A DNA stretch of 64,000 bases, from positions 62,001 through 126,000 of the forward strand of contig CAKVCK010000001.1 in assembly GCA_934725575.1 (NCBI GenBank). The letters are read 5' to 3'. Positions 9,167 to 20,100 of the stretch are shown piece after piece. The position numbers were made by a program, and so were the translations under genes. The notes under the pieces were generated by a model that ran no database searches, was not told the origin of the DNA, and saw only the letters and a list, made by a program, of their open reading frames with translations. The DNA comes from an uncultured Bacteroidales bacterium (GTDB lineage: Bacteria > Bacteroidota > Bacteroidia > Bacteroidales > UBA932). Positions within the stretch are counted from its first letter, which is position 1; every line of letters starts with the position of its first letter.

Positions 9167-11378
9167 TTAACACAACCTTGCTGTCCTTTACTATTATGTG
9201 GTATTCGCCACTGTCCAGGAATCTTTTCCCGGTCCTGTCCACAAAGGAGAGATCCCTGTAAGGCTCGATCTCGAAAGTGAATGTCTTTGACTCTCCCGCC
9301 TTAAGCAGCACCTTCTCGAAATGTTTCAACTCCTTGACCGGGCGGGTTATGGAGCAGACGGGGTCACAGATGTACCACTGAACGGTCTCCATTCCGTCCA
9401 CATCACTTGTGTTCCTCACGGTGACAGAAGCCGTGACCTTACCGTCTTTCGCGACGCTGTCAGAAGACAATGTCACAGGCGAATATTCAAACGTGCTGTA
9501 GCTCAAGCCGTAGCCAAATTCGTACATTGGTTCTATCTGAATATCCTTGTACCATCCTTGGGTTCCCCGACGGGCGGGATTTCTACGGTTGTAATAGATA
9601 GGGATCTGACCTGTTGTGTAAGGGAATGTCATCGGAAGCCGGCCGGAAGGGTTGTACCTGCCGCTGAGGATTCCGGCAACGGCCTTACCAGCTGTCGTGC
9701 CCGGCATCCAGATTTCCACAAGAGCGTCCGACATAGGGGCAATCCGTGAAAAATCGACCGGCCTTCCGCTTGCGATCAGAACCACGACAGGCTTTCCGAC
9801 AGCCTTAACACATCTCAGAAGATCCTCCTGGACCTGCGGCAACGCGATTGAAGACCTCGAACAGTTCTCGCCGCTCCATTTGGTTTTCTCACCAAGACAG
9901 AGCACAACGACATCCGCGGACTTTGCGGCCTCGACGGCCGAGGCTACGGAGGCCTCGTCAGTCTCCTCAATACGACAGCCAGGAACGCTTGTTATTTCAG
10001 CCGAGCCGAATTCTTCCTTCATTCCAGACAGGATGGAGATGACCTCGGAATCGCGTCCACGTGCCACCCAATTGCCGATAAGTTCCCCTTGTGTGTCGGC
10101 CAAAGGCCCTATGAGGGCGATTTTGGAGACATTCTTAAGAGGAAGAAGCGAATTGTCATTCTTCAGAAGGACCATCGACTCCTGAGCGAGACGCTCAGCG
10201 TTGGCAAGCGCGTCTGGCTGAAGATATATCTCGTTTTCCGGTCTTACATCAGTGTAAGGACGCTCGAAAAGGCCAAGTCTGAACTTCATCCTCAGAACCC
10301 TGCGGACACACTCATCGACAGTCTCAAGGCTTACCCGCCCGTCCTCGATCAGTTTCGCCAGATGAGTCCTGTACAGATTGTCCATCATATCCATATCAAT
10401 TCCGGCGTTTATGGCTTTCTCCGCAGCCTCATAACCATCCTTGGCGGCTCCCTGGTTGGTAAGCTGTATGATGGCGTCCCAGTCGGACACGACCATACCG
10501 TCCCAATTCCATCTCCTTTTCAGGACATCGGTCATTGTGTACTTGTTGGCGGACGCAGGCACACCGCTGATGTTGTTGAACGCACTCATCACAGAAGCGG
10601 TGCCGGCCTCGACTCCGGCATAGAACGATGGCAGGTAGGTATCCCATAGGGACTGATCAGAAATCTCGGTGTACACGTAGTCCCGGCCGGCCTCCGACGC
10701 GCCGTAGCCGACAAAGTGCTTCAGACACGCGGCTATGCGTCCCTCTGCCGACAAGTCCTCGCCCTGATAGCCCCTGACGGCAGCCTGGCAGAACATCGAT
10801 GTCAGGTATGGATCCTCTCCATAGCCTTCCATCACTCGTCCCCACCTTGGATCACGGGCGATGTCAACCATCGGGGAGAATGTCCAGTCAACTCCGCAAT
10901 AAAAGGCCTCTTTTCCGGCATCGTGGCTTACGGCCTCAACCAAAGACGGATTCCAGCTTGCGGCCTGCGCAAGAGGCACAGGAGCCATCGTACGGTATCC
11001 GTGAATGACATCGTGACCGAAAAGCATAGGAATGCCAAGCCTTGTCTCCTCCATACATCTCTTCTGCATCATATTCCGCAGGTTGGCGTCGTCCGAGAAA
11101 TAAATCACGGATCCGGCCTCCGCGGGAACGGCTCCGACCATCTCCCGAAGGTTGTTGTCCACAGTGTTACGTCCAAGCGTGTACTGGTTGAGCTGCATTA
11201 TCTTCTCCTCCAATGTCATACGGGAAAGAAGATCCTCAACACGCTTCTCAACCGGAGCCGAAGCGTCCTTGTACAGAGGGGTGGCGTTCTTCTTCACACG
11301 GGCATCAGCCGGCATAGCCACCGACATCATATAAGAGGCGGCCACAATCAGTGAAAGTGTTCTATTTCTCATCATCAT
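9156..11378 (-). CDS. bglX: Periplasmic GH3 beta-glucosidase (BglX type)
   Basis: About 740 residues from the ATG at 11378, the usual length of BglX. The open frame runs about 95 codons further upstream, but that part lies over the beta-glucuronidase gene and is not protein-like, while MMMRNRTLSLIVAASYMM starts a normal signal peptide ending near ADA. The GH3 TIM-barrel carries KHFVGYGASEAGRDY and the nucleophile Asp299 in VVSDWDA. The alpha/beta sandwich and C-terminal fibronectin-like domain follow. Function: removal of terminal beta-glucose from oligosaccharides. The start overlaps the preceding GH2 stop and the stop overlaps the next GH2 gene. Confidence 0.9.
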   Translation of the reverse strand: MMMRNRTLSLIVAASYMMSVAMPADARVKKNATPLYKDASAPVEKRVEDLLSRMTLEEKIMQLNQYTLGRNTVDNNLREMVGAVPAEAGSVIYFSDDANLRNMMQKRCMEETRLGIPMLFGHDVIHGYRTMAPVPLAQAASWNPSLVEAVSHDAGKEAFYCGVDWTFSPMVDIARDPRWGRVMEGYGEDPYLTSMFCQAAVRGYQGEDLSAEGRIAACLKHFVGYGASEAGRDYVYTEISDQSLWDTYLPSFYAGVEAGTASVMSAFNNISGVPASANKYTMTDVLKRRWNWDGMVVSDWDAIIQLTNQGAAKDGYEAAEKAINAGIDMDMMDNLYRTHLAKLIEDGRVSLETVDECVRRVLRMKFRLGLFERPYTDVRPENEIYLQPDALANAERLAQESMVLLKNDNSLLPLKNVSKIALIGPLADTQGELIGNWVARGRDSEVISILSGMKEEFGSAEITSVPGCRIEETDEASVASAVEAAKSADVVVLCLGEKTKWSGENCSRSSIALPQVQEDLLRCVKAVGKPVVVLIASGRPVDFSRIAPMSDALVEIWMPGTTAGKAVAGILSGRYNPSGRLPMTFPYTTGQIPIYYNRRNPARRGTQGWYKDIQIEPMYEFGYGLSYSTFEYSPVTLSSDSVAKDGKVTASVTVRNTSDVDGMETVQWYICDPVCSITRPVKELKHFEKVLLKAGESKTFTFEIEPYRDLSFVDRTGKRFLDSGEYHIIVKDSKVVLNVE

Positions 11379-13224
11379 AAATATGTTTTTTCTCATTGTA
11401 GTAATCACGCATAATGAACCAGGCCTGTTTTCTCTGTCCTTTGTCGGAGACCAGTCCCTTCCTGTTCCAGCCATCCTGATTTGTCGGATGGAAGCGGAAC
11501 GGCGAACGGAAATCAAACAGGATCCACGGAGACACACCGGCAAGGTTTGGTATCTGGTCGAACATCTCAAGGTTCTTCCGGTATTGGTCAGCCTGAAACT
11601 CCTCACTCCACGAGCCGGCCCAACCGGCATCGCCGTGCTGTCCGAACTGAGCCTCACAGCCAAACTCCGAGATGATCACAGGCTTGCCCGGAGCCACGTT
11701 CCAACGACATTCCGAAGGATCGGCCGGCCAAGGGGCGTACCACCCCATATACTTATTGAACGAGACAACATCAAGGTCATCCACAAAATCATCCTCGATC
11801 CTGAACTCGCCGAACTCTTTCTTGAAATACACATTGTCGAACGCGGCCGTGTAGAGCCTTGTCGAGTCCACACTTCTTCCGAAAGCCAGTTCCCTGCGCA
11901 GAAAGGCGTTCCTCGCCGGAGACGGCCGTGTCTCGTTGGCGACACCCCAGAAACCGACAGCGCAGCGGTTCTTGTCCCGGTACAGCATCTCGGAGAACAT
12001 ACGGAGAGCCTTTTCCATTGTGGCGGCGTTCTCAAAATCGATGCCCTGCCACACCGGAATCTCCTGCCAAAGGATGATCCCCATCCTCTCCGCCATTCTG
12101 ACAATATATTCATTCTGCGGATAGTGCGCCAGACGCACCATATTGACGCCCAATGCCTTCGCCTCGGAGAGAAGCATACTGGCATCCGCCTCTGAATATG
12201 CCCGCCCCATTCGCTGCGGAATCTCCTCGTGAAATGAGACACAGCACAAAAACGTCGGTTTCCCGTTCACAAGGACGCGTGTCCCGTCAACGGAGATATT
12301 CCTGAAACCTATCTGCTCCGATACCGCATCCTTCTCGGCGGAAGAACCTCCTCCGGTGTACGCCAGTCTGACATCATACAGTTTAGGCGAGTCCGGGCTC
12401 CACCTCTGAAGTTTCTTAACCCGGAAAGAGGCTTCCCCATAGCCATCTTCATCCAGAAATATGCTTTTGGAGACCTTCAGTTCAGGAATAGAGACCGTGA
12501 CATACGAGCCTGCGGGAACCTGGGATGACATCCGCACATTCGCGTTGATCACGTCAGGGGCGTTCTTGTCCAACTGAATCATATAATCCTTGATGTAGGT
12601 GTCGGGGACAGACACAAGCATCACGTCACGGGTGATTCCGCCATAGTTCCACCAGTCAAATGACATTGCTGGTATGGCATCGACACTCCTTCGGTTGCTC
12701 ACCTCCACGGTCAGAAAATTATCGCCTTCGATGACATCTCCGGTCACCTCCACCTGAAACGGAGTGAAACCTCCTTCGTGGGAGGCTATCCTCTTCCCGT
12801 TGAGGTAAATAATGCAGCGGTAGCTCACAGCACCGAAATAAAGGTAGAGCCTATGTCCGGGCTGGACCTTGCCTATCTCAAAATGCCTTGCATACCATAC
12901 GGTCCCCTCATAGTACTGAAGCTGCGGCAGCTGGCTGTTGAAATCCCCCGGGACATCAAGACGAAGCCCGTTGTCGAATGAATATTCAAAAAACTCCTCA
13001 GGCTTTTCAGGCTTGCGGTTCTCCCAGACCTTCTTTCCGCGCCCTTGATCATAAAGGTCGATGATCGCGTCCCACTTTCCGTTAAGAAGCGTGTAGTCAC
13101 GTCCATAGACATTGATCATCAGATCCGGAGAGCCATAGTCCTCCTTGTCTCCGGCATTGAGCGGCAGCATCGCCGCAAAGGCAAGGGTAAGAGTCAGCAA
13201 TTTAGACAATGCGTTGATTTTCAT
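11362..13224 (-). CDS. Secreted GH2 enzyme, probable beta-glucuronidase
   Basis: A 620-residue GH2 protein with a signal peptide (cleavage near NAG, residue 25), sugar-binding jelly roll (about 40-205), Ig-like domain and TIM barrel. The acid/base is Glu431 in GFWGVANET and the nucleophile Glu520 in IISEFG. The tail has WNRKG (Asn587-x-Lys589-Gly), matching the N-x-K motif by which beta-glucuronidases grip the uronate carboxylate, and the ~600-residue length fits that group better than beta-galactosidases. Uronide specificity is thus a reasoned call rather than proof; beta-galacturonidase is the main alternative. It begins five bases after the end of the FAD/GH36 gene. Confidence 0.85.
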   Translation of the reverse strand: MKINALSKLLTLTLAFAAMLPLNAGDKEDYGSPDLMINVYGRDYTLLNGKWDAIIDLYDQGRGKKVWENRKPEKPEEFFEYSFDNGLRLDVPGDFNSQLPQLQYYEGTVWYARHFEIGKVQPGHRLYLYFGAVSYRCIIYLNGKRIASHEGGFTPFQVEVTGDVIEGDNFLTVEVSNRRSVDAIPAMSFDWWNYGGITRDVMLVSVPDTYIKDYMIQLDKNAPDVINANVRMSSQVPAGSYVTVSIPELKVSKSIFLDEDGYGEASFRVKKLQRWSPDSPKLYDVRLAYTGGGSSAEKDAVSEQIGFRNISVDGTRVLVNGKPTFLCCVSFHEEIPQRMGRAYSEADASMLLSEAKALGVNMVRLAHYPQNEYIVRMAERMGIILWQEIPVWQGIDFENAATMEKALRMFSEMLYRDKNRCAVGFWGVANETRPSPARNAFLRRELAFGRSVDSTRLYTAAFDNVYFKKEFGEFRIEDDFVDDLDVVSFNKYMGWYAPWPADPSECRWNVAPGKPVIISEFGCEAQFGQHGDAGWAGSWSEEFQADQYRKNLEMFDQIPNLAGVSPWILFDFRSPFRFHPTNQDGWNRKGLVSDKGQRKQAWFIMRDYYNEKKHIYDDEK

Positions 13225-13228
13225 ATTC

Positions 13229-16200
13229 TTATCTTATTTCATACTTATAAAGGGCGAATGAGTTCTCTGAAGGGAGGGTGAATTCCACCGAGCCGTTCCC
13301 TCCTGTGATGGCACTGAAAGCGGAACCGCTTCCCGCAATGGGTGTGAAATGTACACTCATCCCTTCCGGAAGCCACGTGTCGAGCCTTGCGCCGCCATAT
13401 TCATTCTTCTCGCGGAACACGAGCATAAAACCGGTCCGCCCGCCATCGGAGATGGACTGAAAGCCAGTCCAGGACCTCCCGGAAGGCTCATCACCTATCG
13501 GCAGGATGGTTCCACTATGAAAGTCATTCATCACTGTCTTGTAGGCCTTGATGACTGACAACAACCCGAATGCCGCCTCCGGAAGATTCGAGGCTTCCAT
13601 CCAAGCGAGGGGCTGTCCGGCCATAGCGGTCGCGAATATGTACTGGAACGAATATGAAGATGGGGCGAACGGGTCACCGGCATATTCATCCGCATTCCGC
13701 CATTTGTTGAGGAACTCGACCTGAAGTTTCTCCGCCGGGACATAGCGGCTCAACTGCCACAGGTTCCGGAGTGTCCAGTAAGGGTAGTAGTTCCGCCAGT
13801 CCGTGTAACGGTTCTCCAGGAATATGTTGCCATATTCATTGAAAAAATGATACCCTCCCCTGCGTCCCGCCGTCACATCGAGGTTGAAGACCACGTCATT
13901 TCCCGTCTCGGCAAGCACAGTATCGAAGAACCTGCGGAGATTCGTCTCGGCCTTCTTTGTCGGGATGGAGACTCCATCTATCTTGAAGACCTTTATTCCG
14001 TATTCCTTGTAAAGCCTCACAACTGCCTCGGCATCCTTGCGCCAGTCCTCGAAATCATTCTGCACGCTCGGATTGAACCACAATCCAAGCTCGATTCCCA
14101 GCTCCCGAGCCTTGTCAACAACAGGCTTGAGCCCGTGAGGGTATTTATCTCGCGCCGGAGTCCAATACAAAGGGTTGTCCCAGATGTTCTTGAAAGAGCC
14201 TTTCGCCAACGCCGAATTCGGGCTTTTGCCTTCCTGCCACCCGTCATCTATCTGGAAATGAGTGATTCCCAGACGCGCAGCCTTTTCGAGTTCTGCGATG
14301 CAGAACCGCTCGTTGACCTTGGAATCCTGGCTTCTGTCACCCCAGGTGTTCATCATTATCATCTCATCCCTGTCGGCGTGATGTTCACGAATATGTTTCT
14401 GATAGTTACGGAGAGCCATAAGAGGAGACAATCCGCCTTCCCCGAACACTCCGGTCACACAGGAGTACAGCCTGACCATCCCGCCGCCATCGGCATCACC
14501 TTCAGACGCTCCGATGCCGGCCACGGTGAACTTTCCGGATTCGCAGATGAAGTCGGCCTCAGGATTTCCAAGCTGCACCGCCGAGCAAGGAGCCTCCTTA
14601 AGAAAAAAGAAACCGTTCCCGTCCACAGCGTCCCGGGCAAAGAGCAGGTTGCCTTTATAGCCCGTCCTGCGGTATGGGATGAATGTACGCTCAGCCACAA
14701 GGTTGTTGTTCCAGTCTGTGACATCGAAGAACTCGACGGTCTTTACCTTCCAGTGCAGACCTCCAGGGTTAAACAATTCAAGATGACGGGACTTGCTTTC
14801 CTTTTGCCGCTTTATGTCATCGGTGGACTCTATGTTCTTGTTGTCAGCGGAATTGGCAAGTCCTTCATCCTTCACAGAAGTCAGACCTCCTGCATAATTG
14901 TCACAGGCGATGGCCGGGCAGTTCTCATACACCCTGAACACCCTGCGCACACGTATGCCGTCCATAGAGAACGTCACCTCGGCTTCCAGATGCTCAGGAT
15001 GGATGCCGTCAGACTTCACCTCTCGTACTTCCAGACGGCCATCCAAAGCCTTTCCGAAAGGTTGCCCGACAGCAAGAGCAGGCTCCGGAGAGTCGTTCAC
15101 GAACACCCTGCCAGTGCGTTTGTCCTTCACAAAAGCGTTTATGATGTTTCCTCCGTTCCAGAGGAGCGCACGTACAACCAGCGAATTACCTACATACAAA
15201 GTGTCCGCCGTGAGATGCGCATAGCACTTGCCTGACGGAATGACATCGGCTTTGAAAGCGTTCTTCCCGTCGGCGGCAGGCTTTAACGCCGGCGCGGTCT
15301 CCAACAGACGGTTCGGAAGATTGAAATTCTGGTCGGAAAGGGGGACATCGGTTCGACCGACTCCGGCCTTCATCCTTTTCTTAAGTTCCGAAAGATGTTT
15401 TCTGTACACGTCACGTGGAAGGCAATCGTTCTCCGAGCAGATGGCGGCCGCCATACCAACGACCTCACCCATCATCCCGGTGGTCCTCATAACACGGACA
15501 GTCCCCAGCGCCACGTGTGTGCAGCTGATGTCACGGCCCGCCATAAAAAGATTCCCGATATTACGTGAATACAGACAACGGTACGGCACGGCATAAGGAT
15601 GGATCCAGTCGTGTACAGTGGCAGACTTGAACTCATTGCCGGGGAACTTCGCGGAATTGTCCGGATCGGGGAAATGCAGGTCAATGCTCCAAGTCGTAGT
15701 GAAAGAAGCGTCCTCATAAAAGACATTCTTGTCGATGTCCTCCTGCGTAAGTACGTGATCGCCAAGGAGCCGCCGGGACTCCCTCTTTCCGGCGACATAC
15801 GCCACCCAATCCAGGCTCCTGTCTGTGAAACGGCTGTCGCCGGAATGGTTCTTCAGCCAACTCCAGTTTGAATATATCACCAGCAAGCCATAGTCACGGA
15901 TCCGTTCCGCATCGGTCACCTGATCCCTGTTCATACCGGTCTCCCATTTCCACTCTCCCATCGTCACCTTCTCACAATTGGAAGCGTTAAACTCCACACC
16001 ATAAGAAAATTCCGGGAAGGAAGTCTTCCGCCCGCACTTCTTTGAATACCACTGAACAGACGCTCCCATAACCATATTGTCAGATTTCTCCGGAGCGGAG
16101 CGCTCGCCATATTCATCGCGACTCTCGCGGCCCTGCGTCCAGTCCGCGCCGGCAAGGTAACCAATGTTCCCGTCACCCGTGCAGTCCGCGAAAAGAGGGG

Positions 16201-17152
16201 CGGTCAGGCAAACCTCCGCTCCAGTCTCTGTGTGAACCGCCGTCACTGAACGTATAATGGACGACTCAACGTCCACACCGACCGCGTGATAAGGAATATA
16301 AAGGTCTATGTTGCTTTCCGCATCTATGAACGCCTGCTTCTTCCAGTCCTGATAGGACTCGGCGGGACGGGCGTTGCCTTTCTCTGTATGTCCGAACTCC
16401 CTGATCATCCGTCCCAGACCGGCATTCGGTTCCATCTCCACATAGCCTCCAAGATGCACCCTGACCTCGGAGCTGTTGTTGCCGCCGAGAACCGGACGGT
16501 CCCCCACCAAAGCCACCTTAAGTCCACTCCGGGCAGCGGTCACGGCGGCGCACATTCCTGCGATTCCGCCACCGACCACAATGAAGTCATAGTTTTTATC
16601 CTTCTTTTCCGGAATATTCATAAGGCTCTTTCTTGCGGAGATGTCCTCCGGCAACACCGCCGACGCTTCCTTCGAGAGCATCAGCGCATCACACCGGCCA
16701 TCGAAACCGGTAAGGTCACGCAAACGTATCTCAGTAAGCCCTCCCTTAACCTTCACGGAGCCGGCGTACTGCCACTCCCAGGAATTTCCGGTCACCCCAA
16801 GTTCGGCGGACAGGGTCTTCCCCCCCACCACAACACGGAATCCGCCGGGCCCCTTGGAGGATGTCCACGGAGAAGTCCAGTTATAGGTACGGGTCCAAAT
16901 ATGCCAGAGTCCACTTTTCAAATCAACCTCGGTCACGGCATCCTCAACCGGAACACCCATACCGTGCGCAAGCAGGTACGGTGACCCCATCTGGTCCATA
17001 AACTGCTGATCCACTTTCCAGCCCCCCTTTTCGGAGAAGCTCTCGGCCTCGATGAGTATGGTATCACGGTCCGCGCCCTCGCACACGAACAGGGAAATAG
17101 TGCCCCAAGACAAAACGGTCAGGAGCAAAGACAATATAATTCTATTCCGCAT
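13229..17152 (-). CDS. Exported FAD-dependent oxidoreductase fused to a GH36-like alpha-galactosidase domain
   Basis: A single uninterrupted 1,307-residue frame. Residues 1-27 are a Sec-type signal peptide without a twin-arginine motif. Residues 31-165 form a beta-rich ligand-binding-like domain (ILIEAESFSEKGGW) that normally precedes PF12831 flavoproteins. Residues 188-600 are the FAD_oxidored domain: GGGIAG at 194-199, the LGGNNSSEVRVHLGG block, CTGDGNIG near 324 and the C-terminal FAD site NLFMAGRDISCTHVALG near 533. Residues about 640-920 look like the GH36 N-terminal beta sandwich, 930-1200 a TIM barrel with FQIDDGWQ at 966-973 and probable nucleophile Asp1059 in VFKIDG, then a beta C-terminal domain. 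Asp1118 in NRYTDWR is a candidate acid/base. Likely periplasmic. Its start overlaps the regulator's end by 11 bases. Substrate unknown. Confidence 0.85.
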   Translation of the reverse strand: MRNRIILSLLLTVLSWGTISLFVCEGADRDTILIEAESFSEKGGWKVDQQFMDQMGSPYLLAHGMGVPVEDAVTEVDLKSGLWHIWTRTYNWTSPWTSSKGPGGFRVVVGGKTLSAELGVTGNSWEWQYAGSVKVKGGLTEIRLRDLTGFDGRCDALMLSKEASAVLPEDISARKSLMNIPEKKDKNYDFIVVGGGIAGMCAAVTAARSGLKVALVGDRPVLGGNNSSEVRVHLGGYVEMEPNAGLGRMIREFGHTEKGNARPAESYQDWKKQAFIDAESNIDLYIPYHAVGVDVESSIIRSVTAVHTETGAEVCLTAPLFADCTGDGNIGYLAGADWTQGRESRDEYGERSAPEKSDNMVMGASVQWYSKKCGRKTSFPEFSYGVEFNASNCEKVTMGEWKWETGMNRDQVTDAERIRDYGLLVIYSNWSWLKNHSGDSRFTDRSLDWVAYVAGKRESRRLLGDHVLTQEDIDKNVFYEDASFTTTWSIDLHFPDPDNSAKFPGNEFKSATVHDWIHPYAVPYRCLYSRNIGNLFMAGRDISCTHVALGTVRVMRTTGMMGEVVGMAAAICSENDCLPRDVYRKHLSELKKRMKAGVGRTDVPLSDQNFNLPNRLLETAPALKPAADGKNAFKADVIPSGKCYAHLTADTLYVGNSLVVRALLWNGGNIINAFVKDKRTGRVFVNDSPEPALAVGQPFGKALDGRLEVREVKSDGIHPEHLEAEVTFSMDGIRVRRVFRVYENCPAIACDNYAGGLTSVKDEGLANSADNKNIESTDDIKRQKESKSRHLELFNPGGLHWKVKTVEFFDVTDWNNNLVAERTFIPYRRTGYKGNLLFARDAVDGNGFFFLKEAPCSAVQLGNPEADFICESGKFTVAGIGASEGDADGGGMVRLYSCVTGVFGEGGLSPLMALRNYQKHIREHHADRDEMIMMNTWGDRSQDSKVNERFCIAELEKAARLGITHFQIDDGWQEGKSPNSALAKGSFKNIWDNPLYWTPARDKYPHGLKPVVDKARELGIELGLWFNPSVQNDFEDWRKDAEAVVRLYKEYGIKVFKIDGVSIPTKKAETNLRRFFDTVLAETGNDVVFNLDVTAGRRGGYHFFNEYGNIFLENRYTDWRNYYPYWTLRNLWQLSRYVPAEKLQVEFLNKWRNADEYAGDPFAPSSYSFQYIFATAMAGQPLAWMEASNLPEAAFGLLSVIKAYKTVMNDFHSGTILPIGDEPSGRSWTGFQSISDGGRTGFMLVFREKNEYGGARLDTWLPEGMSVHFTPIAGSGSAFSAITGGNGSVEFTLPSENSFALYKYEIR

Positions 17153-20100
17153 CAGGATTCATTTTAAATTCTGTAGGAGACTGGCCGAAATGACGTTTAA
17201 AGCAGACACTGAAATATTTAGGATTCGCGAATCCTGTCATTGTCGAAATCTCGGCGACCGTGTAGTCCGATTCCGTCAGCAACTGGCTGGCACGCTTCAA
17301 CCGGATGTCCAGAATGAACTCCTTTATGGACATCCCGGTAAGGTCATTCAATTTCTGGTACAGACGGGTACGTCCGATGGCCATATCGGACACGAAATCG
17401 TCCACACTATAGTCTTCGTTCTCAAGATTCTTCTCAATAAAATCGACAGCCTTTTTCAGCAGTTCCTCATCAACCGAGGAAATGGCGATGCGGGACGGCT
17501 CCGCTATGAACTTCTTGCTGTACAACTCCTTAAGCCTGTTCTGATTCTTTATCAGATTGGAGATCTGCTTATGGAGGAACTCTATGTTCACCGGCTTGTC
17601 TATGAACACATTGGCCTCGCATTCCAAGGCTTCTATTCCCGCATTCTGATTCTCCCCCAGCGCGGAAAGGGCTATTATCGGAATATGGGAGGTCTTTATG
17701 TTGGAGCGGATCCCCCGGCAGACCTCGAACCCGTCCGCCTCCGGCATAACAAGGTCGGTTATGACTATCTGAGGCATTATCTTTTCCACCTTCGCCAAAC
17801 CATCAAGGCCGTTGATCGCCGTATAGACATTATAATAAGGGGACAGCCTCTGTTCCAGATAATTCCGCAGCTGCGAGTCATCCTCTATCACAAGTATGTC
17901 ATACGGTTTTCGTCCTTTTCTCTCTGATAAAGAGATCTGGCCGTCCATATCAGAGAGCATACTGTCAATCTCCGAAGTCGCATAATCATAGGCCTGTCCC
18001 TCGCCCACTGACATATCCTCAGCGTCCTCTCCGCACGGGACAAACGGCAATATGACCGTGAACGTCACCGTGGAATCGGCTGAATGCACGGATATGCATC
18101 CGTTCAAGTCATTGACAAGTTCCTTGACAATGGCAAGGCCAAGCCCGGTATGGGAATCAAACCCGGTCTTGACGGCACCGTCTCCATTGAACGGCTCGAA
18201 TATGCTTGTGTACTTTTCCTCCGGGATGTCCTTGCCGCTGTTTGTCACCACAAATGACAACCAGACCGAATCCACAGGCACATCCGTCCTCGGAACGTTC
18301 TCCGAAGCGGTCCGGCTCACACGGACACTCACATAGCCATTCTCGGTGGTGTACTTGACCGCGTTCGAGAAAAGGTTCGTGAACACCTTCTCGATGACAT
18401 CATAGTCAAACCTCGTGTGGAAACTGTCCACCTGCGAGATGAACTCCGTCTCTATCTGATGCTTGCCGGCATAGAACTCGAACAGGGAAAAGATATTGTC
18501 AACAAAACGGACGATGTCTCCCGGCTTCCGGTCCATCGGCAGTTTCAGGGTCTCTATCTGCCGGAACTTAAGCAACTGACTTATCATATGTTGGATACGG
18601 ACCACATTCTTGCTGATAAGTTCCACGTAATTGCGGTACGGGGCATCCTCCGGGATAAGGGTCTCCAACTGTTTTAGAGGATCTATCACCAATGTCAGCG
18701 GTGTCTTCAGGTCGTGGGAGATGCTGGTGAAGAAATTCAGCCTCGCCTGCGTCAGCTCCTGAAGGTTCTTTTCCTTGTCCTTCTCCAGCTCCAGCTGCTG
18801 CTCAAGCATCTTACGCCTTGTCATATATGACCAGACATAATAGACAGAAAGCAGCAGAAGCACAACATAGACCAGATACGCGACAGGTGAAAGCAACGGA
18901 TAAGGCCTGACCTTGAAAGTCAATGAGCTGACACGATCACCCCAGACTCCGTCATTGTTCGCGGCTTTCATCTGGAACGTGTACCTGCCGGGACGCACGT
19001 TCACGAAACGGACATATTGCTGGTTCTTTGGAAGCACTGTCCATTTGTCTGAGATTCCGAGCATACGGTACGAATAGGTGTTCCTGTCCTGCTCAAGATA
19101 ACTGTCACACGAGAATCCTATGTCGAAATTGGATTGCCGGCTGGACAATCTGATGACACTTGACCGTCCACGCTGGCCATCAAGCGTGGCGACAGCCTGC
19201 CGCAGCGGCCATCCATTCTCTCCCGGATGCACAAGATGGTCATTCACGCTCAACGATGTGAAATACACCCTCGGCTTCAGAGGATTTGTGCGGAAACGTT
19301 CCGGATTGAACATTATGAAGCCGTTTGTGCCGCCGAACAGCATCTCTCCCCCGGTGGTGCGGTAACACGAGCGGACATAGTACGCACCGCATCGGTTAGG
19401 GATGTCAATCCCCGCTCTCCTTATGGATCCTTCCTTATGTGAATAGCGGAACAATCCGGCGTCAGTGCTCATCCAGACATCTCCGGAAGCGGGATCCTCC
19501 AATATTCCGAAAACAGTACGGTTAATGAAATCGCCGTCATCGTTTGAATTATAGTTCCGGTACGTCCCGTCAGGAGCGAGCATATTCACACCACCGCCCC
19601 TTGTTCCGAACCACACTCCGGAGGTTGATGTCCTGCAGAAGCAGCAGATGTTGTTCGTGGCGTGAGGTTGGTCCGAAAGATAATACCTGGCGGTAAACAC
19701 ACGTGTCCTGGGATCCATCACATAGATTCCATCGTGCGTCATCAGCCAAAGGTTTCCGTTTGCGTCGTGGAAAAGGGTCTCGACCCGAAGCCTTATCTTC
19801 CTGCCGCTCTCATCCTTGAATATGATATTCTCGACATTTCCGGTCCGGCGGTCCCAGAACATAAGCTCCACATCCGGATCCGTAAGCCAGAAACCGCTGT
19901 CGCCCTCCGGCTCGAAATCATAGACGGCGAGCGGCTGCCGGGTTCCGGGCTTGAACAAAGGCATCGGTGTCACTTTGCCTGTGCCCATATCAATAACGCT
20001 GACTCCACCGTTGAACGCGGCCGCATACATAAGTTTTCCTACCGGCCGCAGTTTCTTTATCATATTGGAAGGCAGCGCATTGTCTCCTCCTGCACCTTGC

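Noticed and set aside
11379..11663. N-terminal extension of the GH3 beta-glucosidase
   Set aside because: It overlaps the upstream GH2 gene, is not protein-like, and would bury a clear signal peptide starting at 11378.
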